The notes under the pieces are model-generated. The model made no database searches, was not told the DNA's origin, and saw only the letters and a list, made by a program, of their open reading frames with translations. 64,000 bases of DNA, taken from NCBI GenBank assembly GCA_050084515.1, contig CM114271.1, forward strand, positions 30,752,001 through 30,816,000. Reading direction: 5' to 3'. A program made the translations under genes and the position numbers. The DNA comes from Blasia pusilla (taxonomy: Eukaryota; Marchantiophyta; Marchantiopsida; Blasiales). The first letter of the stretch is position 1, and each line of letters starts with the position of its first letter. Positions 51,401-62,906 of the stretch are shown here, piece after piece.

Positions 51401-52670
51401 GCCCGGACGGAAACGGAAACGGAAACGGAGAGAGAATTCACTTTCCGTGGAAGAGAGAAGAGATCGGTGGACGGAGGTCCGGAGATCATTCGGGGGCAGC
51501 TGACAGTAGCCGTTATTCGTGACGCCGATATCCAGAGGAGAAGGAAGTGGGGCTCGGCTGTGAGAGAAGGAGCTTACTTACTAGTTTAACAATCGCAGAC
51601 TCTGAGGCGCAAGAACAGTGGTGGTCCCATACCGATCACCGATTGACGAGGTGCGAGAGGTGGAGGCAGGAGGGGAGGGAGAAAACGTCGCGCGGTGCCT
51701 TGTCCTTTGGAGGTGTAAACATCCGTCCGTGCATGCATGCATGGGCCATGAGGGGGTGGCCGGCTAGCTTGGCCCTTGGCAGCGCCAGAAGTCACGTGTA
51801 AACGAGCACGCTTGACCTCTGCGGTCAAAATGAATGATGTCTGCAGGGCCGACGCGACCCGCTGTGAGGTCTGATCGACCACTATTGAGGCGAGTGACAT
51901 GGCCCAGGCGAAGTGTAATCAAATGTTGCGATCGTCCGCACTGTGTCAGCAGTGGGCTTCACCCACGTAATCGTCAGAATATGCTCATCGGCATAACGTC
52001 CTCGCAGATCTCCTCCACAGGGCCCGTCCTTTCGAGCTTTGGCAGCATTTTGTCGGACTGCCCAATTTTCTGCTCTTCCGCGCTCCCATCTCGGAGAAGA
52101 CACAGTTGAAATGGTTGGCGCGCCGCTGCTGCTGATAAACCTCCCTGCTTCGAGGTGACTCTGAGGATGGCACTTGTAGCAAAATGCGAACATTTGAAGG
52201 TTCAAATGTTCGGAAAACAAGGGCAGCATGCTGAAGCGGTCGGTCACTGCTAGAGCTACAGGATTGTAGGTTGCCAAGAGTGACAAGGCCCGCGTTCACT
52301 ATTAATTCTATAGCCGGCGATGAATGTCCGCAGGGACTGTGCGAGATGTCGACGAAGTTTTAAAAGCACGCCCTCGCCATACATTCAGTGCTCGCCTACG
52401 ATCAACAACACCGACATTTCGATCGACGCATATCTTGCCTCCAGCAGTTCACTCGTGCAGATGTACATACGCGCTGGTGTTCATTTAAGCGACAAGGGTA
52501 GAGCTGAACCGTATAGTGACTCGCGATCCTCCCCTTATTAAGCGGTTCCCTTTCCGCGATCTTCCCCGTTTCGCTGCCATCTTGGGGCTTTGGCGTTTGC
52601 TGATAGCGATTGTGATGCAGGTGCTTAAGAAGCTCTCTGAAACTTGAGAGGAGTTGAGTTCACACAGACC
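48454..52670. other. GC-intermediate intergenic region upstream of the F-box gene
   Basis: Many short ORFs occur on both strands (up to about 130 codons, for example 51882-52286 minus), none with a recognisable domain. There is a (GGAAAC)-type triplication at about 51414-51432, a C-run near 51370 and the foldback at 52185-52210. It probably includes the promoter region of the F-box gene and old, unidentified repeats. Confidence 0.35.
52185..52210. repeat. Perfect 12-bp foldback, 2-nt loop
   Basis: CGAACATTTGAA (52185-52196), GG, then TTCAAATGTTCG (52199-52210). Confidence 0.95.
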
Positions 52671-52695
52671 GAGAGAGAGAGAGAGAGAGAGAGAG
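52671..52695. repeat. (GA)n tract, 25 bp, upstream of the F-box gene
   Basis: It lies about 615 bp before the ATG at 53310. GA/CT tracts are common in plant promoters and 5' leaders, so it could be regulatory, but nothing here proves it. Confidence 0.7.
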
Positions 52696-53309
52696 GGTTT
52701 TGTCGGTGGAAAGCGGAAAACACTGGGAGTGGCCTTGAGCGGGTTTTTGAGGGCAGGCCGGTGTGAAGAGGAGTGTGGCTTTCTCGATTCCCCGGGCAGC
52801 AAAAGGATTCGTGAGGTCTTGATCCGAGGAGTGGTTATGAGCGATCGTCGGAGACAAGGGAGGAACGATCAAAGAGTAGAGGAGAGAGAGATACGAGCAA
52901 GCCAGAGATTTCTGGCGCGGGAGATGAGCAACGCTGTGGATGATTGGACCCCCGCATGGTTGTCTGCAGCCTGGTGGCATGCGACAATACCATTCCACGA
53001 CGACGAAACAAGAGACTGATATGCCTCGGCCCGTGCCATCACAATCTGACACTCCGTGATCGAGGAAGCGCTCACGAACAAATAGGGCACAGGCTGTCAT
53101 GTGTATCACTACCTACTTTCATCGATGTCCACTCCTGTGAATGCATACGCCGATCATACTGGGAGCTATTGTCAGTGATCACGAGGACCTTCCTCGCGCT
53201 TCAATTCTTTTTTCCTGAGGAACACTGTCCACGGTAGGCCAGGGATTCTTTGCTCAAGTTTGTGGGTCACGCCCTGAATTTGTGCCCCTAAAAGAGATTG
53301 CACACAGCC

Positions 53310-54626
53310 ATGGCTGTTCGACGTCGACCCAAGTTATCCCTACGTTTGACATGTGAGGAGGAGCCGACTGGTTGCAATCCCGAGTCAGGGACCCACAATG
53401 CCGTAACTCTGAATCCGAATTTGTGGCAGAAGCTGCCAGAGAACCTGATTGAACAGATTCTGGTGAAGTTGCCGTTCTCGAGCTTGATTCGCTTCTGTTG
53501 CGTGTGCAAGAAGTGGAAACTCCTACTTCTCTCGAACGAAATCTTCACTCGTTGCCACTCCTGCAAACCCGTGCTCGTCCATAGCTTGGCAGGGCCGCTC
53601 ACGGTCTACAGCCCGACCAGGGGCGGCTGGGAGAAGCTGTCCGTCTCATATCTGCCGATCGATGTTAGCTCCCTGTCCATGGTTGCATCGGCCGGGGGCT
53701 TGCTTTGTTTCAGCACAGATTCTTACGGAGAGTTCATAGTCTGCAACCCGCTCACAAAGCGCTACAGACGCCTGCAAATGCCTTGTGGAGATGGCCAAGG
53801 ACATGGTGTGCTCGCTCCCTCGCCGTTGCACCTGAACCGAGATGAATCCGGCATGAGCTGCATGATCAGGCTGGGCTATGTGCGAGTGGGCATGGTTTTC
53901 AACGCCTCCACAGGAATTTACAAGCTCATAGTCGCCAGCATCTACGAGGGCTCGGGACGGACCACCCTGGTCTACAACTCTGGCACCTGCACCTGGAAGA
54001 ATGTGGCTGTGGTTCCTCGAGGACGCTTCTTCCGTATGAAGGCCATTCCCTGTGGTGGACACCTTTACTGTGGCATCACCGGCGTGGAAGCAGACGCCGA
54101 TGGGGAGGCCGGAGGATTTGCAAAGCTGGTGAAGTACGATTCGGATAAAGAAACGTGGAGCGCAGTTCTCATTCCTGCGCACTTGGGATTCCCGCGGAAG
54201 CTCGTGGAACACCGGGATCGGTTACTGCTGCTGGCTAGACCTAATTGGCAAATTTCCGAGACGTTCGATTTCTTCGAGCTGCAGGAGTCTGGGCTTCGGA
54301 TGTGGCTGACTGCCAAGCATATGCCCAGGAGGCTCATGGATAGCGTGTACGCGGCGATGAGCAGGCCCAACTATCCCATTCTCCGATCCTACATTAAGTG
54401 CTTCGGGCAGGGAGACATCATGTATTTCGTGGGCATCTGCGTGAAGAGAGCTGAAGCAGATGCGTCGACGAGGGGATGCTCTCGGTCGGTCACGGGTTTG
54501 AGGGTTTGGACTCATGACTTCTCCAGTAACTCGTGCTTGCGATTGTCCGATTGGGAGGATTGGGACCTCGAAAGCGGGCCTCTGTCTTACCATCTGCTGA
54601 GTCCATCGCTGGACGCCTGCGTCTGA
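53310..54626 (+). CDS. F-box protein with kelch-like/FBA C-terminal domain
   Basis: A 438-residue intronless ORF. The frame opens at a TTG at 53298, but the first ATG, at 53310, sits in a good plant context (ACAGCCATGG) and is the likely start. The F-box is at about residues 38-80, with LWQKLPENLIEQILVKLPFS, LIRFCCVCKKWKLLL and the usual Leu-Pro and Cys-Lys-x-Trp positions. The rest (about 85-430) is a beta-propeller-like F-box-associated region with MVASAGGLLCFS, FIVCNPLTKRYRRLQMP and TTLVYNSGTCTWKNV. In such proteins the F-box binds SKP1 in an SCF ubiquitin ligase and the C-terminal domain recruits the target. The target is unknown. The gene is GC-richer than its surroundings. It faces a diverged paralogue at 62907-64000. 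No sign of damage is seen. Confidence 0.9.
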   Translation: MAVRRRPKLSLRLTCEEEPTGCNPESGTHNAVTLNPNLWQKLPENLIEQILVKLPFSSLIRFCCVCKKWKLLLLSNEIFTRCHSCKPVLVHSLAGPLTVYSPTRGGWEKLSVSYLPIDVSSLSMVASAGGLLCFSTDSYGEFIVCNPLTKRYRRLQMPCGDGQGHGVLAPSPLHLNRDESGMSCMIRLGYVRVGMVFNASTGIYKLIVASIYEGSGRTTLVYNSGTCTWKNVAVVPRGRFFRMKAIPCGGHLYCGITGVEADADGEAGGFAKLVKYDSDKETWSAVLIPAHLGFPRKLVEHRDRLLLLARPNWQISETFDFFELQESGLRMWLTAKHMPRRLMDSVYAAMSRPNYPILRSYIKCFGQGDIMYFVGICVKRAEADASTRGCSRSVTGLRVWTHDFSSNSCLRLSDWEDWDLESGPLSYHLLSPSLDACV

Positions 54627-56240
54627 TCGATTAATCGGAGGTGTAGTCGGCCGCATGCTGCCTGTCAGCTTGGCTTAGAAATTCCGTCTAGCGAACGGAT
54701 ATTCAGTGAAGTGCAGAGAAAGATAGTTGCATTGTGTGCGAAGCCAGACCGATTGTCCGTTCACCTCGATTTAGCCCACCACGGAGCAAATTTCACGGCC
54801 ACTGCACCCAACAGTAGTAACAGAGACGGAAAGCAGTCTTCTTCTGGAGCTTGTGTGTGACATGGACACCGCTTCTTTCTTGATCACATGTATGATGTAT
54901 GATTCCCGTCCCTGGAATGTGGAAGTCATCCGGACATTTGAAAAACCCATTTTCAGCAGAGTGCTTCGTCTCTATGAAACCCAATTTAGAATTTACTGAC
55001 AGAATCTGTTGAGGCGAGTCCGACTCCGAATGGCCCAGGGGCTCAATAGATCAGAGAAATGATCCGAGATATGTAACTCGGTATCTGCTGGGCAGGGATT
55101 CAGTTAGTTAGCATCATGCATGCATTAATAGCTATGGTGTTCTTTTCATTTGTACTCAGATTTTGTATGTAGCCTCAGCAGCCCTTAGCTGTTTGTGGCT
55201 CTCGTACCTAAGCTTAGCTCTTTCGTTGTTGTCGAGAAAGAAGATACAGTTTACTTACTACAGCAGCAGTCCTATATTTCAGGAGTTCCATAGACTGCAG
55301 TGCAGCATGGTGTAGAAGAGTTTTCGAGATATTGACTTTGTGCACAGGTGGTCCAATCTTTGCAACTAACTATTTGTGCGACCGACATGGACTTCTCCAA
55401 CCATAACCTGCCACCAGCCTCCTGCCAGCCATCAAACTTGAGAATCTTCAGACTGGTTTCTCATCCGTTGTCATGAGTGAACAATTCGATTCACAGCTCT
55501 CTGCGCCGTCTCTCGTGTTTGCTTCTTGCATGTTTTTCACGAGAAGGACTCACAGAGTCGGGAGGTACCGGACGAGAGGACAGAAGTGGAGGGATTCATG
55601 GGGTTTACACTTCTACCAGCTTGGAGTCCCTTGTGATGAAGAAGTGCCTTCGGCGTTGGGCCGCCATGGATAAACTAAGGCAACCATTTTTTCATTCATA
55701 ATTCCTCCCTCAAGAGACTACAAACCCACTCTTTTGGGGCCGATTCCGGGTTCACTCACTCGACGAATTGCGCCATGTCCTCTGCTTCTTACACCGGTGA
55801 GTGAGGTAGGCATGCGTGGGTCCTTGGAAGTGTGGAAAGTCTTCAACTTTGGTATACAATCCTGGATACTGCCATCCGGAATCCAGTGTCAAGAATGAGC
55901 ACACGAGAACAAAGCCTGAAGGGCAGGGGCCAAACTACATATCAACGCAACGTTCTGATGGGTGGGATCATGGGACGGTCCTCTCGTTTTTAGGACAAGA
56001 ACGTTTCCCTTCAGATCTCCCCGAGTGGACAGATGATGACCTCCGATCCTGCACAGGAATCACTACCCCCAGTTATAATTTGGAAGCACTACAATCTAAA
56101 CTAAGGTGAGGTATTCTTAAGCATTCAAAGGGATTCAAAGATGGTGAATGTGGGTCCACAAGCCATGAGGTTATATGCATACGAAGAGATAACACACCCC
56201 AAATGTGACTTAAGTTTGCCCTCAATAATGACTATGCTCT
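54627..56240. other. 3' flank of the F-box gene and intergenic DNA
   Basis: Part must be 3' UTR, but no clear polyadenylation signal could be picked. No other gene was recognised. ORFs at 55473-55701 and 55816-56109 look random. Confidence 0.35.
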
Positions 56241-56245
56241 ATGCT

Positions 56246-57130
56246 CTAGAGTAAGAAAGACGAGACATGAATAAAAGAAGAGGTTTTTGGTATCATCGAA
56301 AAACCTTTCTGCTCAAAGGGTAGTTGGATTTGGACCTCATTGTCCCCTATCCGATTCGCCAACTTCAAAAGTTCTGCGCACATCTTTGGTAACTCCAACA
56401 TCCTAAAGAGGTCCTTCTCCGCACTCGGCGTAAGTCCACCAAAGAATATCACTTTCTTTGCAAACACGTTGATCTTAGGAAGTGAGTTCAATTTTCCATT
56501 GAACTCCCACACATAAGCGCTTAGGGATTCAGGTTTCCACAAATGCACAAACTCTACACCATCTTGAAACTCTTGATACTCCAGAGTGAATTGGTCACCA
56601 TTTAACACCTTGAACTCCTCCCAACTCAAAAGATGATCGATTGGCTAAATGTTCTTCTCGATGAATTTACCACCACTAGAGCGTATGATCCTTAAGAGAC
56701 ATGATTGCCACGGTCACTTTACCTTGCTCCGCTGCCCTTTGCACCAATTAAGTTAAGCTCCAACTTCGTAAAGAACTTCTTCACTTTCCAAGATGCCCCA
56801 TTCTCTTGAATGGTGTTGACAAATTCGTCTGACAGAACTTCCTACTAGAACTAGAAGCTCTATCTGACTCAAGCTCGGCAATCCACTTACTCTACTCTGT
56901 CATTTTCTTCAACATAAGCTTCAGCAAGTCCATCATTTGGATATATAACACCGAGTCACTTGAGATTGGAGCTGACAGCCCCGCAGAAGGATTTGCATTT
57001 GAGACAACCTCATATCTGGAGCTTCGCACCTCGGAAGTCACTATCTCCTTCTTTGGCTTTTGGATTGGCACTGGTTCATCTCTCAGCATTTTTCACTTAA
57101 GTTGAGGCTTCTGTGGTTCTTCACCCTTGA
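56246..57130 (-). pseudogene. LTR-retrotransposon Gag (decayed), family of the solo LTRs
   Basis: The minus strand reads, from about 57089, MLRDEPVPIQKPKKEIVTSE, then VLYIQMMDLLKLMLKKMTE and, after several stops and frame changes, a Gag-like core at 56629-56246. The core contains SWEEFKVLNGDQFTLEYQEF, ESLSAYVWEFNGKLNSLPKI, NVFAKKVIFFGGLTPSAEKD and LPKMCAELLKLANRIGD. The pattern 'W.EF......F......EF......S...Y...FN..L..LP......K..FF.GL' is that of retrotransposon Gag proteins. It lies downstream, on the minus strand, of an LTR and a primer-binding-like site. The element is truncated: no zinc knuckle or pol was seen. Confidence 0.65.
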
Positions 57131-57314
57131 TTAGTCACCATCCTTAATCCTGGTCCATTCAGATCTCCTCTTTGTCTCTTGCATTCCTCTACAAGCGTCT
57201 AGATCTTATTGCTACCTTGAGTTCTCCCCAAGCATCTAGTTCTCATTGCTACCTTGAGTACTCCCCAAGTGTCCACTTGTTGCTATGACCTCAAGTTCAC
57301 GTTTATCAAAGCTT

Positions 57315-57327
57315 TGCTCACATACCA
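57315..57327 (-). promoter_or_regulatory. Primer-binding-site-like sequence (initiator tRNA-Met type)
   Basis: The minus strand TGGTATGTGAGCA starts two bases after the LTR end. It differs at two positions from TGGTATCAGAGCA, the common plant retrotransposon primer-binding site for initiator tRNA-Met. Its position between LTR and gag supports the call. Confidence 0.55.
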
Positions 57328-57329
57328 CT

Positions 57330-58140
57330 TGTAGTACGCTTACTCCTCCTCAACGTCAATCTCAAGTGTTGCGGGAGCGTACTTTCAGTAAGACACGCTC
57401 ACATTGATGATCTGCATCCAAACACACTTATATTAGTTTGGTCTAGGTCAACAAGCCTTCCAACTTCTTGAGTCCTTGACCTGGCCCTTCCATCAATCTC
57501 ACCCTCCTAGTTCCTCACTTCCCAACACGGGCAAGTCTTCTAGACTTCCCAAGTCTAAGAAGACTTGCGACAAACTTTTTGGATAGTCCAAACACCTAAA
57601 ACCGCGTTCATACGTCTAGCAATCCCAACTATCCAATAGACCTCACATGAGTCCCTAATCAAGACCCAAAAAATAAGTCGGGGGTCGGAATCCAACAATG
57701 ACCTTCAAAATTCACTCCCTTGGACTTGGATAGGGGTTCGCACCCCAACGCCAACCTCCCGATCCATTCCGTGCCCTTGGTTTGCCTCATGGATCCCCAA
57801 AGGGGAGTTCAAATCTGAAGTACCCTTGGAGACGCTCCCCTTTACTAGTAGTTCACGGGTTCTCCGTTCCCTCTATCTCTAGAAGAAGGACTCTTGAGCC
57901 GCTCTTTTTGGCCCTCAACCCGACTCCAAGTTAAGCCATTTTTGGATAGTTTCTCAACTTCTACTTATGTTTTTGTCATGATTTTTAGTGCGTTGAAACC
58001 GACTTTGCATAAGTTTTCCAACGCCACCTTATTCATCTTAAACGCATCTGAGGTATGAAAGTTATGGTCCAAAATATAGAACCTTCTTGAAGTTAAAGGA
58101 GGTGTTTAGTCACTAAATGGTTATAGAGTGGACAGTGGGT
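57330..58140 (-). mobile_element. LTR of the family represented by the two solo LTRs (5' LTR of the 56-kb element)
   Basis: On the minus strand this aligns with 34220-34943 and 46100-46817. Shared landmarks include 'ttggaccataacttt', 'aagatgcgttt', 'cgaaccc / gactcca', 'gtttggatgcagat', 'gagcgtg' and the end 'gcgtactaca'. The upper boundary (about 58140) is uncertain because about 250 bp present at the start of the solo LTRs seem to be missing or highly diverged. It establishes the transcription direction of the family. Confidence 0.6.
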
Positions 58141-59077
58141 GAAGAACATGCACTTCTAGGGATCGGTTTTTTTTTTGCATATAGAATATTCATATTTTTG
58201 ATGTTTAGAGAACATTAAGTTTTTAATGATATTTCCATGTTGAAAAAAAATGTGTCACATCAATGATGGGACGTCCACTAAAAAATTTGGATTCAGATAT
58301 TTTTTTGAAGATTCCGATGCAAAACTTTGTTGCAAGTGCTTATTTATGAGTGTCTTGCAATTATATTGTGAAACCTTTACAATTGTAGTGGTCTTTGCGA
58401 GTGTTCCTTTTTAGCGAGTCTTTAGAATTGCAATGAACTTTTGTTTGTTCTTGAGTCCAACTCGCTAATTACTTAAAAAATGAATCTATTTTCTAAGTGT
58501 GTGAACTTGCCATGTACTTGCAAGTACGTGGAAAATGAGACTTATATATAACTTAGGTCTAAACTTGCAAATTCAACCGACTCCCAACGAACTTGGAGAA
58601 TACTCACGATAAATGAAAAGTAGTTGAATATCCTCCCCAACACCTCCTTATTTTCCACCTTTTCATCTACCATTTGTTGGGTCGTGCACCTCTTTGGAAT
58701 CATTTGTAGACCTAGAACGCAAGGAAGTCCTATCACTTTTCATTCTCTCTAAGTGATTCTTCCATAATTTTCTTCTCTTAGTTATCCTTGAAGCGGATGT
58801 GATAGTGAGGTTATTGGCGATGTTTGCGAGAATATTTGCCAAGAAAAGTGGATGTGCAAGCAAGTATTTGCACATTGGGATATACTTTGGGACCAGATTT
58901 ACTGGCCTCATGGTCATGGTGCTTATCAGATTTCTACTTCTTGTAATAATATTTTTTCTTCTTTGTTTGATTAGAAATTAAAGATTGCATTTTTCTGCTA
59001 TTAACGTGGGATTATCTATGAGTCGCGTCGGTTCTGCGGCTCAGTTGAAAGCCACGAGCCCCTTCGAACTCACCAAC
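58141..59077. other. Intergenic DNA, nothing recognised
   Basis: AT-rich with short chance ORFs. No domain was seen. Confidence 0.35.
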
Positions 59078-59461
59078 CTGATCGGTAAAGCTCTTATTTT
59101 TATTTCCGACAGTGAGGTTTACCATTTATCCACCTTCAAACAGGTAGTTGGGGGCGACACCGGAAGAACAAAATTGAAACAGGCATATGCTGGAAGTGGT
59201 TTCCGTGGTAAATTATCAATAATTAATTGGTGATTAATCGATAATTTATGATCTAATTTGACTGTAATTAGTCTGATCGGTAAAGCTCTTATTTTTATTT
59301 CCGACAGTGAGGTTTACCATTTATCCACCTTCAAACAGGTAGTTGGGGGCGACACCGGAAGAACAAAATTGAAACAGGCCTATGCTAGAAGTGGTTTCCA
59401 TGGTAAATTATCAATAATTAATTGGTGATTAATCGATAATTTATGATCTAATTTGACTGTA
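59078..59461. repeat. Near-identical tandem duplication, 195-bp unit
   Basis: CTGATCGGTAAAGCTCTT begins both units (59078 and 59273). Both run through GGTAGTTGGGGGCGACACCG to 'gatctaatttgactgta'. I see only about three substitutions in some 188 aligned bases, so the duplication is recent. The first unit lies in an 82-codon ORF (58985-59233), with no recognised domain. Confidence 0.92.
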
Positions 59462-59728
59462 TGCTCCCTCCCATCCTAAAAATAACTGAATAAAATTATC
59501 TCCAGTTACCAACATAAGCATAAAAAAAGTAAAAATTGACAAATAGCAAAAGAAACGCGGACTATGCGGATCCTCAGACATATATTTGAATCACTTTGGA
59601 GATCCTTCATAATGACAATTTCTTGGTTATTTATATTCCAAGAACTAACACTAACTTGTATGTCATAGCATGAGGTGCTACATCTACATAAGGAGGGGGG
59701 CACAAGGTTTTCTAACAGTAGCGCAATA

Positions 59729-60446
<718 letters not shown>

Positions 60447-61881
60447 ATGAACATTCATATGGATATTCCAATAGAGGTCCAAGTGGTGGATGAGGGACAG
60501 TGTGGAAGGAAGATAGATCATTATTTGGACTCCATATCACAAAGTTTTGAGGAGGAGGAAGTTGGACCTTGAAATTGATAGAGACACATGCATCCTTATG
60601 GTGCATGTGTTTGTCGTGTGCGCATACACATCGTTACACAATCCACATCATTGAGCACATGTATGCAACTAACATAATTGATCTTCCCAATACACAAGTA
60701 GATTCATACATATGAAAAAATACACTTGTACTTGTACACCAAGAGCACATAACAAAATCCAAGAGAAATTGGCTTACACAACCATTTGGAGAGATTTTCT
60801 CTACTTTTGGCTGACAATTATACCTGCATCTTAATATTTAATTGTAATTTTCAATTATCTAAATTATGTGGATGATGATAATAATGTTTATATTGTAGCA
60901 ATGTGAATGTAAACTTCACCAAAAAGAATGAACATCCTTTATAATTTATGGAAAAATTTGAAGAAAAGAAACTTTATTCTTAAATTTAAAAAATGGACAA
61001 AAATCAAGGTATCCTAAACAAATACCCATTTCCAATGGTGAAAAGATGAATTAATCTAGGTTGCAATCTTCATAACAAAATATGAGGCAAAGTGTAGTAT
61101 TATTATAACTCTAATAGATTCATAGTGAATCGAAGTCTCATTAGTTGCAAAAAGGAAATATGAGCCTAAATTGATATCTCCAATGATATCGATTACAACC
61201 CAAAAGGGGAATAGTAAAATGTAAGATAAAATTTAATAGAGTTTAAATCCCACAAGAGTTGAATTCTATGAGACGATAACCTAACTTGGAATCTAATAGA
61301 ACATTGATGGTTTTTGGTGTATAAGTTGTATTTATAATGAATAAGATTGGGTTAAAAAGTTGTGATGAGCCTACTCCAACGTATCAAAGATTTTTACATT
61401 TTTAAATATTGGAAGAAAAAAATATTGGCAAACGCCCAAAGCTTTCAAATAATAATTTTAATTAAAATGACGAGTAGATAAAATATCTATGAACATGTAT
61501 AAAAGGAGGAGGGTTTCAAAGCCATTATGGGAAACATAAGGTTTGAACGGAGGATATGAGGTTGGCACTGGAATCTCGTCACATCGTTTGTTAAATGAGG
61601 AGACCAAGCTACGCCAGAAATGTACTCAAACCGCGAGAAATGTACTCAAAACCTCTTAGAAGCGCGACTTTCCCTAGCTTGTGAATGTTTGTGCGATCAC
61701 CTGCAGAAAAATTCCACGATGATAAAGTACCTACAAGGCCTACAAGCTCAATGTGGATTTTCAAAGAGAGCAGTTCTCCATTCTCATCCCAGATCCCTGT
61801 TGGCTCCACCAATGTTGGGCAGGAGAGTCGATAGAACTAACTAAAACAATTGACAGCCTGCGTTCCCAGTGAGCATAGCTC
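60447..61881. other. AT-rich intergenic DNA, nothing recognised
   Basis: Only short ORFs are present. A local direct repeat of AGAAATGTACTCAAA occurs at about 61617 and 61637. Confidence 0.35.
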
Positions 61882-61933
61882 CAGTCAAGTGCAGAAAAAT
61901 ATCGCAGGTCGCAATATTTTCTGCACTTGACTG
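61882..61933. repeat. Near-perfect foldback, about 20-bp arms, 11-nt loop
   Basis: CAGTCAAGTGCAGAAAAATA(T) at 61882-61902 pairs with ATATTTTCTGCACTTGACTG at 61914-61933, with a single unpaired A in the left arm. Confidence 0.9.
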
Positions 61934-62906
61934 CCAGAGCAATAATCCATTTTTTGTGGCTCAATATAGCCAGAGTACCGTTAAATTCAACCATGAAGTT
62001 ATACCATCTCTTCTGGATAGAGATAAAAGAGAAAGAGATACTACTCCACAGATTGGATACCAACAGTACGAGTTGATCAAGCTTTCCATTGGAGAGAAAC
62101 TCTTTTAACAATCTTCCTCCTACTTGACATTCCACAACTTTGAACGACTTTGAGTTACAGTGTGAAGGTTGGTCGGTTGGAAACCAACATAGGAAGATGG
62201 ACTGCCGAAACAATCTGGGTCACTGAGACCTATGATTCCGAGTAATCTATGTACAGACAGAGTAAACTTTACATTCGGGCACTCTTCATACTACATGGAG
62301 GTTCCAAGGAGCCCTGCTACTGCACACCGGGATCTTACATATCAGTGCTCTATCTGATAATTGGAGTGTTGGTGCAGATAGTTGGTGGCCAGAAGGCACT
62401 TCGATCTAACACATTCCTACAAATGTATGCCTCCCCTAGCAACTCTATTGCCCAGATCAGCATTCACTGGGGAAGTGGAACCAATAACATGGTCACGACG
62501 GATAGATGACTTAGTCGAGCAAGACTCCCGACAAAATCCTACTGACGGAAGCCGTGGAACGGATTTCGAGTCGTGTCAACTCACAATTGTCGACGATCAG
62601 TGCTTTGAGGCTTTCTGGAAAGAAGACATCACAATGGGCGTTCTTGTTAAAAGAGGGTTCTGCACCACCGCCTCAACTGACGCCTGCCACGTCAATATGA
62701 TGGACCAAGAGGGCAGCGAAACCCACTACACTTGCCACAGATTCTTGTTGTAATCTTCCACACCACGTGGATTTTCTCAGGACCTCAGCCAGCCCTTAGT
62801 TGAACCTGCATTGTCGGTCAAAGAGCTCTTCAATTTCTACTCGACTTTCTTTCACAAGCCAAAGAAGCGAGGCACAAAGTTCAAGCGGCCTTCCAAGCGT
62901 ATACTC
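61934..62906. other. GC-intermediate DNA beyond the 3' end of the second F-box-family gene
   Basis: ORFs of up to about 150 codons (61761-62213 minus, 62382-62753 plus) show no recognisable domain. Part is probably the 3' UTR of the gene at 62907-64000. Confidence 0.35.

Noticed and set aside
49176-53237. Numerous 60-149-codon ORFs on both strands as possible genes
   Set aside because: Opposing overlapping frames, no domains, no codon-bias or motif support; expected by chance at this GC content.
53298-53309. TTG at 53298 as start of the F-box protein
   Set aside because: The ATG at 53310 in context ACAGCCATGG is the normal eukaryotic start; the extra residues are not supported.
53646-54212. 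188-codon antisense ORF within the F-box gene
   Set aside because: It is a shadow frame of the conserved + strand gene and has no domain of its own.
61761-62753. ORFs of 150 (minus) and 123 (plus) codons as genes
   Set aside because: No similarity recognised; they overlap the 3' flank of the F-box-family gene and a foldback.
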